Below are positions 57,953 to 64,000 of a stretch of 64,000 bases of DNA, one piece after another. Source of the stretch: an uncultured Actinomycetes bacterium. GTDB lineage: Bacteria > Actinomycetota > Actinomycetes > Mycobacteriales > Mycobacteriaceae. The stretch covers positions 45,822-109,821 of the forward strand of contig CAISDL010000128.1 of NCBI GenBank assembly GCA_903884065.1. The letters run 5' to 3'. Numbering within the stretch: the stretch's first letter is position 1; every line of letters starts with the position of its first letter. The notes under the pieces were generated by a model that searched no databases, was not told the origin of the DNA, and saw only the letters and a list, made by a program, of their open reading frames with translations. The translations under genes and the position numbers were made by a program.

Positions 57953-58798
57953 ATGACCACCAACGCCTACTTCACCTCCGCGGACGGCGCGGTCTTCGAA
58001 CCCACCCCGGCGGCCGGCGGTCACTGGGGTGCGTCACTGATCAGCGGACCGGCGGTCGCCGGTATCGCCGCGTACGCCCTCGAGCGCGACTTCGGTCGGC
58101 AGGGCTTCACGCCCGCCCGGTTCGCCATCGACTTGATCAAGCCGGCCAAGCAGGCACCCACCGTCGTCGAAACCCGGGTCGTCCGCGAGGGCCGTCGGGT
58201 TCGCTACACCGAATGCGATGTGGTGCAGGGTGATTCGGTCGTGGCACGGGCCACCATGGTGCAGTACCTGCAGTCCGAGGCCCCTCCTGGGCAGGAGTGG
58301 ACTCCCGGCGACGCGTTCCACCGACCGGCCGCCGCTGTCGGCACCACTCTGTTGGTCGGCAGCGACGACGCCGGTTGGGGCGTTCTGGGCGCTGAGCACC
58401 AGAACACCTCGCGCAAGCGTGCCTACTACCGCGGCCTCGACGTCATCGCCGGGGAACCGGTCAGCCCGTTCGTCCGCGCGGCGATCGTCGCGGAGGCCAC
58501 CACCAACATGGTCCTCAACATGGGCACCGAGGGAATCGGCTACATCAACGGCGACCTGACCGTCACCCTGGCGCGGCTGCCGCGCAGCGAGTTCATCGGC
58601 GTTCAGGGTGACTCCCGCTTCGCCGCCGCCGGGGTGGCCACCGGAACTGCCACCCTGTTCGACGATCACGGTCCCATCGGCACCGCGATCGTCACGGCAT
58701 TGGCCAACCCGGCCGCCCAGATCGACTTCGGAGCGGCCTCCCGCACCGCGGGCGCGGGCGCGGAGCTGTTCAGCCAGACCGCCGAGAAGGCGGCCTGA
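57953..58798 (+). CDS. Acyl-CoA thioesterase-like protein (double hot-dog)
   Basis: 281 aa from ATG 57953 with AAGGA upstream. Two hot-dog units: HWGASLISGPAVAGIAAYAL with PARFAIDLIKPAKQAPTVVE, and AIVAEATTNMVLNMGTEG with GYINGDLTVTLARLPRS. This matches the TesB/PF13622 thioesterase family of actinobacteria. Substrate likely an acyl-CoA. The SDR gene starts 2 bp after its stop, so they probably work in one pathway. Confidence 0.82.
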   Translation: MTTNAYFTSADGAVFEPTPAAGGHWGASLISGPAVAGIAAYALERDFGRQGFTPARFAIDLIKPAKQAPTVVETRVVREGRRVRYTECDVVQGDSVVARATMVQYLQSEAPPGQEWTPGDAFHRPAAAVGTTLLVGSDDAGWGVLGAEHQNTSRKRAYYRGLDVIAGEPVSPFVRAAIVAEATTNMVLNMGTEGIGYINGDLTVTLARLPRSEFIGVQGDSRFAAAGVATGTATLFDDHGPIGTAIVTALANPAAQIDFGAASRTAGAGAELFSQTAEKAA

Positions 58799-58800
58799 CC

Positions 58801-59652
58801 ATGGCCGTCTGGTTCATCACGGGAGCGTCGCGTGGTCTGGGCCGCCAGTGGGCCATCGCCGCCCTGGACCGCGGCGATCAGGTGGCCGCCGCCGCCCGCG
58901 ACACCGCGGCCCTGGCCGACCTTCGCGACACCTACGGTGCGGCGATCCTGCCGATCCGGCTCGACGTCACCGACCGCGAGGAATGCTTCGCGGGGGTGCG
59001 CAGCGCGCACGACCGGTTCGGCCGGCTCGATGTCGTGGTGAACAACGCCGGATATGGGCAGTACGGATTCGTCGAAGAGCTCTCCGAGGCCGATGCGCGC
59101 GCACAGATGGACACCAATTTCTTCGGCGCACTGTGGGTCACCCAGGCGGCACTTCCGATCCTGCGGGCGCAGCGCAGCGGTCACCTCATCCAGGTGTCCT
59201 CGATCGGCGGCGTCACGGCCTTTCCCAACCTCGGGATCTATCACGCCTCCAAATGGGCGCTGGAAGGCCTCACCCAGTCGCTGGCCGGGGAGGTCCGGCA
59301 GTTCGGGATCAACGTCACACTGGTGGAGCCCGGTGGGTTCGCCACCGACTGGGTCGGCGCGGCCGCCGAGTCCCGGCCGATCGACGCCTACAACGGCGAA
59401 CGCGCGAGGTTCGAGTCGGCCCGCCTCTCCCGGATGAGTGATCTCGCGCCGCCGGCGGCATCACGGTCGGCGATCCTCACGATCGTCGACGCCGCCGAGC
59501 CTCCACTGCGGGTCTTCCTGGGCGAGAACGTCTTTGCCCTTGCCAGGTCCGACTACGAGGCCCGACTGGCCGAGTGGGAACTGTGGCAGCCGGTGGCCGC
59601 CGAGGCGCATGGGCGGATCGGTGTCAGTACAGGTCCAGACGCCGGTCGGTGA
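58801..59652 (+). CDS. Short-chain dehydrogenase/reductase
   Basis: 283 aa, classical SDR. NAD(P) motif TGASRGLG (7-14), VVNNAGYGQYG, VSSIGGVTAFPN with Ser and YHASKWA with Tyr147/Lys151. The motif ASRGLGR with Arg favours NADPH. Oxidoreductase on an unknown alcohol or ketone. Its 3' side is followed by two 50-bp direct repeats. Confidence 0.92.
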   Translation: MAVWFITGASRGLGRQWAIAALDRGDQVAAAARDTAALADLRDTYGAAILPIRLDVTDREECFAGVRSAHDRFGRLDVVVNNAGYGQYGFVEELSEADARAQMDTNFFGALWVTQAALPILRAQRSGHLIQVSSIGGVTAFPNLGIYHASKWALEGLTQSLAGEVRQFGINVTLVEPGGFATDWVGAAAESRPIDAYNGERARFESARLSRMSDLAPPAASRSAILTIVDAAEPPLRVFLGENVFALARSDYEARLAEWELWQPVAAEAHGRIGVSTGPDAGR

Positions 59653-59702
59653 GAACGCTCACGTGCCACCAGCGTCGCTGACCATGGAGCCCGAGGTCAC
59701 CA

Positions 59703-59831
59703 GGCTCCTTCGTCGCCGCTTGATCGTCATGCTCCTAGATCGTCATGCTCCTGGCCCTGCCTCTGTCGCATTCCTCATCGCGGCTCCTTCGTCGCCGCTT
59801 GATCGTCATGCTCCTAGATCGTCATGCTCCT
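59703..59831. repeat. Pair of 50-bp direct repeats
   Basis: Identical copies at 59703-59752 and 59782-59831, 29 bp apart, each starting GGCTCCTTCGTCGCCGCTTG. Within each copy GATCGTCATGCTCCT occurs twice. The second copy runs over the stop of the APC permease gene. On the minus strand the inner unit reads AGGAGCATGACGATC, with the look of a ribosome-binding site and ATG. No gene uses it convincingly. Confidence 0.92.
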
Positions 59832-61203
59832 AGCCTGCCTCGATGTCCATCACCGGCGTCGGGCGCCGGAAGCCCCGGGTCACGGCGAGCAGCCATACCA
59901 ATCCGATGCCCAGCCAGCAGAGTCCCACCACCAGCGTCAGCCCGGACAGGCTGGTCCACAACCAGACGGTGAGGATGAAACCGACCCCCGGCATGATCAG
60001 ATGCCGCAGCAGCGACGAGCTGCTGCGCTCGCCGAGGTCGATGAAGTAGTGCTTGATCACCGACAGGTTCACCGCCGAGAAGGCAACCAGCGCACCGAAA
60101 CTGATGATCGACGCCAGGGTGGTGAGGTCGATCACCAGCGCCAGCAGTGACACCAGACTGACCAGCACGATGGCGTACACCGGTGTGCTGAAGCGCGGAG
60201 AGACGTATCCGAAGAACTGCCGCGGCAGAATGCCGTCGCGACCCATCGCGAACAGGATGCGGGACACCGAGGCCTGCGAGGTGAGCGCGGACCCGATGCA
60301 TCCGGCGACATAGGCCGCGGTGAAGAAGCTTTCGAGGAATTTCCCGCCGGCGGCGCGCATGACGTCCAGCGAACCGGAGTCCACGTCGGCGAAGGCGTTG
60401 GACGGAAACACCAACTGGGACAGGTAGGACAGCACGATGAACAACACACCGGCGCCCAGGGTCGCGATGATGATGGCACGTGGCACGTCGCGGGTCGGGC
60501 GCTTGGCCTCCTCGGAGAGCGTGGAAACCGCGTCGAAGCCGAGGAACGACAGGCACAGCACCGCCGCCCCGGCGAATACCACCCCGAGGCCTGGCGCGGT
60601 CTCGTCGCCGCGGAACGGCGCCGCGAGATCGACACTCCCCGTGCCGGTCAGCGTCACGATCGCCATGGCGAGGAAGGTGACGATGAAGACGGCCTGCACC
60701 GCGATGATGAGGACGTTGGCCCGCGCGACCGAGACGATGCCCACGATGTTGAGCACGGTGACGATGGCCACCGACACCACGATGAAGACCCAGGCCGGGA
60801 TGGCCGGGAACGCCGCCTCCAGGTAGATGCCGATGACGAGGTAGTTGAGCATCGGGAGGAAGAGGTAGTCCAGCAACAGCGACCACCCGGTGAGGAACCC
60901 GATCGGCGCCCCGAAGGTCTTCTGCGCGTAGGTGTACGCCGAGCCGGCGACGGGGTAGGCCAGCACCATCCGGGCATAGGAGAACGCCGTGAACGCCATC
61001 GCGATGAGCGTGACGATGTAGGCGACGGGCAGACGGCCGCCGGTGGTCTCGGTGACGATGCCGTAGGTGGTGAACACCGTGAGCGGCACGATGTAGACCA
61101 GACCGAATAGCACCAGCGAGGGCAGGCCGAGGGCCCGCCGGAGGTGGCCTTCCTGTTCGGCCACTAACGGCCCGGGGACCGGCGAATTGGTGGGCGTCGT
61201 CAA
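59830..61203 (-). CDS. APC superfamily amino-acid permease
   Basis: 457 aa. The best start is TTG 61203 with AAAGG upstream; there is no ATG near the conserved N-terminus. Twelve membrane segments: LGLPSLVLFGLVYIVPLTVF, SYARMVLAYPVAGSAYTYAQ, LSFLGFDAVSTLSEEAKRP in helix 6 and LFAMGRDGILPRQFFGYV. This matches the PuuP-like/YbaT APC subgroup. The upstream gene on the same strand is an amidohydrolase 10 bp away. Confidence 0.85.
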   Translation of the reverse strand: MTTPTNSPVPGPLVAEQEGHLRRALGLPSLVLFGLVYIVPLTVFTTYGIVTETTGGRLPVAYIVTLIAMAFTAFSYARMVLAYPVAGSAYTYAQKTFGAPIGFLTGWSLLLDYLFLPMLNYLVIGIYLEAAFPAIPAWVFIVVSVAIVTVLNIVGIVSVARANVLIIAVQAVFIVTFLAMAIVTLTGTGSVDLAAPFRGDETAPGLGVVFAGAAVLCLSFLGFDAVSTLSEEAKRPTRDVPRAIIIATLGAGVLFIVLSYLSQLVFPSNAFADVDSGSLDVMRAAGGKFLESFFTAAYVAGCIGSALTSQASVSRILFAMGRDGILPRQFFGYVSPRFSTPVYAIVLVSLVSLLALVIDLTTLASIISFGALVAFSAVNLSVIKHYFIDLGERSSSSLLRHLIMPGVGFILTVWLWTSLSGLTLVVGLCWLGIGLVWLLAVTRGFRRPTPVMDIEAG

Positions 61204-61213
61204 GGGGTGCCTT

Positions 61214-62824
61214 TCATGTCGTCGCAAGGTAAGCCGGCCGACCTCGCAGGAATGTCCCGCGCACCGTGATCGCCGGAAGTTCGAGGGGTGCGACGGTGCG
61301 GGGATCCCGATCCATCCACACCAGGTCTGCGCTGGCCCCGGGAGCGATTCTCCCCCAGGTCGATTCGGCGAACGCCTGATGGGCCACGCCCGTGGTGTAG
61401 GCCGACAGCGCCGGCTCGATGGGCAGTATCTCCGACGGGGTCCAGCCACCCTCGGGCTCACCCTCGGCGGTACGCCGTGAGACTCCCACCGCGATGCCCT
61501 CCAGTGGCGCCCCCGAGGACACCGGCCAGTCCGAACCGTGCGCCAGTTTCGCGCCACTGGCGAGCAGCGAGGCCATCCGGTACTGCCGATCGGCGCGTTC
61601 GACGCCCAGTCGGGGGATGGTCAGCACCGTCATCAACGCGTCCATCTGCGCCCACAGTGGCTGCATGTTCGGGATCACCCCTAGTTCGGCGAACCGGCCG
61701 ATGTCAGCGTCGTCGATCAGTTGAGCGTGGGCGATCACCGGCCGGCGGTCGCGAATACCGTTGCGACGGATCACGAATTCGATCGCATCGAGAGCCTGGC
61801 GGACGGCGGCGTCGCCGATGGCGTGGATATGGATCTGCAGTCCCAGGTCGTCGACCCGCGCGGCGGCCTCCGCCAGCGCATCACCCTCCCAGTTGCGCTG
61901 ACCGTGGGTGTGCAGCCCCGAGCAGTACGGCTCCAGCAGCGCACCGGTCTCGTTCTCCACCACGCCGTCGGCGAAGAACTTCACCGTGTTGGCGGTGAGC
62001 AACGGCGAGGCCACCTCGCCGACGCGGCGTCGCGACTCGGCGAACTGCTGGACCTGGCGCTCGAAGTGCCGAGGATCGGCGTAGAGCGCGAGGTTGAACC
62101 GCATCCGCAAGGCGTCCCGCCGCGCTGCTGCCACGTAGGTGTCGACGTCGCCGGGTTCGACCCAGGCGTCCTGCACCCAGGTGACGCCGCGTGCCAGCAG
62201 ATAGTCGGCGGCGGTGTCCAGAGCGTTGACGCGAACCTCTTCGTCGGGGGCCGGCATCACGTTCATGACCAGATCGACCGCACCCCACTCGCGCAGCGTG
62301 CCGAGCACGGATCCGTCTGGGCGGTGCGGGATTTCACCGAGGACCGGATCCGGGGTGTCCGGCGTGATCCCGGCGCGGTCGAGGGCGGCGGTGTTGCACC
62401 AGACGGTGTGGTAATCCCAGGCGCGCAGCACCACCGGCCGGTCGGCGACCACAGAGTCGAGCCATCGGGCGTCGAAAAGTCCTGCGGGTGAAAGGCTTCC
62501 GTCATAGGAGGCGCCGACGATCCATTCCTGCTCGGGATGATCGTCGGCGTAGGTCTTGACAGCCGCCAGTATCTCGTCCACCGAATGGCACGGCCGGACA
62601 GCAGGACCGGCGGCCTCCAGGCCGCCGTAGAGGGGATGTGCGTGGCCGTCGCCGAAGGACGGCATCAGGAATCCGCCGTCGAGATCGATCCTTTCCGCAT
62701 CGTCCGGGGCACTGCTGCGGGCCTGCTCGCCGACGGCGCGCACGACGCCGTCGGAGACCAGCAGTGCGTCGGCGTCGTGGCCGCCGGTCCAGATGGTGCC
62801 CCCGGAGAACAGTGTGGCGCTCAC
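61214..62824 (-). CDS. YtcJ-type amidohydrolase
   Basis: 536 aa. Metal-dependent amidohydrolase of the YtcJ/NfdA group: MPSFGDGHAHPLYGG supplies the first His pair, ADGVVENETGA, IHIHAIGDAAVRQALDAIEF the second His, and LAHGSDWPVSSGAPLEGIAV the catalytic Asp region. Family members hydrolyse N-substituted formamides and similar amides. It is just upstream of an APC permease in the same direction, so import and hydrolysis of an amide compound is plausible. Confidence 0.88.
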   Translation of the reverse strand: MSATLFSGGTIWTGGHDADALLVSDGVVRAVGEQARSSAPDDAERIDLDGGFLMPSFGDGHAHPLYGGLEAAGPAVRPCHSVDEILAAVKTYADDHPEQEWIVGASYDGSLSPAGLFDARWLDSVVADRPVVLRAWDYHTVWCNTAALDRAGITPDTPDPVLGEIPHRPDGSVLGTLREWGAVDLVMNVMPAPDEEVRVNALDTAADYLLARGVTWVQDAWVEPGDVDTYVAAARRDALRMRFNLALYADPRHFERQVQQFAESRRRVGEVASPLLTANTVKFFADGVVENETGALLEPYCSGLHTHGQRNWEGDALAEAAARVDDLGLQIHIHAIGDAAVRQALDAIEFVIRRNGIRDRRPVIAHAQLIDDADIGRFAELGVIPNMQPLWAQMDALMTVLTIPRLGVERADRQYRMASLLASGAKLAHGSDWPVSSGAPLEGIAVGVSRRTAEGEPEGGWTPSEILPIEPALSAYTTGVAHQAFAESTWGRIAPGASADLVWMDRDPRTVAPLELPAITVRGTFLRGRPAYLATT

Positions 62825-62872
62825 CGGAGAATTGTCACCCGGCCCGGGCGGGGACGCAGCGCAACGACCGCG

Positions 62873-64000
62873 TCAGGACGTGACGATGGTGGGGATGGTG
62901 CCGCGCGGCGCGTTGGACGCCAATCCGGAGAAGTAGGCGCCCGACCACATCCACAGGCCGCCCTGCAGCAGCAGCGCCGCGGATGCCAATTCGCGGTCAC
63001 GGTCGGCGTAGGACTGCATGCTCGCCAGCGTGGCGCCCTTGCCGATCATCAGATAGGCCGAACTGAGGTCCACCAGGGAGGCGTAGGACGTCGGCGAGAA
63101 ACCGCCCGCACCGATGATCTTCCAGACGAAACGTCCGGCGCCGGTGGTCAACTCCAGCACCGAGGACCACAGTTTCATCTCCGCCCAGCGCAGCGTCGGC
63201 GGGTGCGCCAAGTCGACCAGCGCGCCGTCGTATCGGTTGGCGATCTCCAACTTCACCAGCGAGGAGTTGCAATCCAGGAATCCCTTGCAGGTCAAGGTGT
63301 CCCGCATCGAGGGCACCCCCGCCGGCGGGTTGTCCAGCAGGTACTCCAGATAGCCCTTGTTGTACCCGTAGAGGCCGAGCAGGACCGGAACCGATGCGTG
63401 GGCGGTGAGGCTGGAGATCAACGGCACCTCGCTCGCCGTGCTCAGCCCGGCGACCAGCTGGCTGAACATCCGCAGGCCGATGGCCGAGACGACGCCGCCC
63501 GTCTGCGCGCCGGCCGGGACGAGTTGGCCCGGTTGCGGCGGTTCGGCACGCAGGTTGTCCCGCAACCAGATTCCGCCGAAGTAGCCCGATACCGCGAGGT
63601 TGCCCATCTCGACCCGCACCTGATCACGGGTGAGCGAGCGGGACGCCAGAATGTCCAGGCTCGACGTCGCCAGGTCGCCGAAGAAGAAGCGGGGTGAGTC
63701 GGCGGGATCGCCGCCGGCCGCCACGTATGCGGTGGCGGCGTCGGTGATGGCCGGCTGCGACACCGTGTACGCCCGGGTCTTGCTGACCGGCATCGGCGGC
63801 AGGTCGATCGACACCGTCGGCGCGGCCGGCGCCGGAGTGACCACCGTCGGCGCGGCCGGCGCCGGAGTGACCACCATCGGCGCGGCCGGCGCCGGAGTGA
63901 CCACCGTCGGCGCGGCCGGCGCCGGAATGACCACCGTCGGCGCGGCCGGCGCGGCACGGCGGGACGTCACCGGCGCGGCCGCTGCGGCACGGCGGGACGT
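62873..64000 (-). CDS. Uncharacterised protein with 10-residue Ala/Pro/Thr/Val repeats, 5' end outside window
   Basis: C-terminal about 375 residues; the frame is open to the window edge, so the start is not visible. The visible N-terminal part has TSRRAA repeats and near five copies of a TVVTPAPAAP decapeptide. From about 60 residues later a globular region of about 300 residues begins (SIDLPPMPVSKTRAYTVSQP; FFFGDLATSSLDILASRSL; DTLTCKGFLDCNSSL, probably a disulfide). It ends PRGTIPTIVTS. No family recognised. Likely exported, with the repeat spanning the wall, but no signal peptide can be seen. Confidence 0.7.
   Translation of the reverse strand, partial: TSRRAAAAAPVTSRRAAPAAPTVVIPAPAAPTVVTPAPAAPMVVTPAPAAPTVVTPAPAAPTVSIDLPPMPVSKTRAYTVSQPAITDAATAYVAAGGDPADSPRFFFGDLATSSLDILASRSLTRDQVRVEMGNLAVSGYFGGIWLRDNLRAEPPQPGQLVPAGAQTGGVVSAIGLRMFSQLVAGLSTASEVPLISSLTAHASVPVLLGLYGYNKGYLEYLLDNPPAGVPSMRDTLTCKGFLDCNSSLVKLEIANRYDGALVDLAHPPTLRWAEMKLWSSVLELTTGAGRFVWKIIGAGGFSPTSYASLVDLSSAYLMIGKGATLASMQSYADRDRELASAALLLQGGLWMWSGAYFSGLASNAPRGTIPTIVTS
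63811..63954 (-). repeat. 30-bp in-frame tandem repeat, nearly five copies
   Basis: Units of 30 bp start at 63811, 63841, 63871, 63901 and 63931 (the last incomplete). Unit reads CCACCGTCGGCGCGGCCGGC then GCCGGAGTGA on the plus strand. They encode the TVVTPAPAAP decapeptide repeat and differ only by single bases. Confidence 0.92.

Noticed and set aside
63811..63954. Regular 30-bp repeats considered as a CRISPR array
   Set aside because: The repeats are contiguous without spacers and keep the reading frame of a protein.

Overview
The window is about 64 kb of high-GC DNA from a mycobacterium, most likely a rapidly growing Mycolicibacterium-type species. The evidence is the gene content: an Rv3852/Hns-type Lys-Ala-Pro-rich tail, rraA, a PASTA-bearing PonA2-type penicillin-binding protein, EccB/EccC of type VII secretion, an MmcO-like multicopper oxidase, a PE-PPE-domain hydrolase, F420-type luciferase-like oxidoreductase and paired FadE proteins. 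GTG starts are common. I see no rRNA, tRNA, insertion sequence or CRISPR array.

Layout. 0-4.6 kb: end of hns, rraA, a PonA2 paralogue, and a convergent PHP-domain protein. 4.6-16.7 kb: a minus-strand oxidoreductase/DUF1295/degraded-lipoprotein cluster; a divergent FadE alpha/beta pair; a START-like protein; a patatin; the DEAH helicase HrpA; a secreted SGNH hydrolase. 16.8-20.9 kb: an N-acetylglucosamine cluster with nagE divergent from crr-nagB-nagA. 20.9-31 kb: secreted and membrane proteins, a DUF1254/PE-PPE-domain pair, an ornithine cyclodeaminase-like enzyme, an SLC13-type permease coupled to an ABC-substrate-binding-like protein, DoxX and an MFS exporter. 31-33.2 kb: a degenerate PII-like protein followed by two tandem bestrophin-like channels. 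33.2-37.9 kb: a multicopper oxidase with a Met-rich loop, an APC permease and a membrane sulfite-oxidase-fold protein. 37.9-43.9 kb: an isolated YbaB-like/eccB/eccC operon with no other ESX genes. 44.1-51.3 kb: an F420-type oxidoreductase, a small protein, gltD and gltB (glutamate synthase). 51.6-64 kb: aquaporin, HhH-GPD glycosylase, FAD amine oxidase, a NarL-type two-component system divergent from a YeeE transporter, a thioesterase-SDR pair, an APC permease, a YtcJ-type amidohydrolase and the C-terminal part of a repeat-containing protein.

From recalled M. tuberculosis gene order (Rv3852 hns, Rv3853 rraA/menG, Rv3856c PHP protein, Rv3857c small protein, Rv3858c gltD, Rv3859c gltB), the conserved backbone genes appear here in the same order but are split by roughly 40 kb (about 4.6-45.0 kb) between the PHP gene and the Rv3857c-like gene. 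That block holds most of the accessory content. The strongest candidates for something undescribed are the orphan EccB-EccC-YbaB operon and the PII-like/double-bestrophin operon. Smaller oddities are three short intergenic repeat families, two gene remnants, and a perfect palindrome between gltB and the aquaporin gene.
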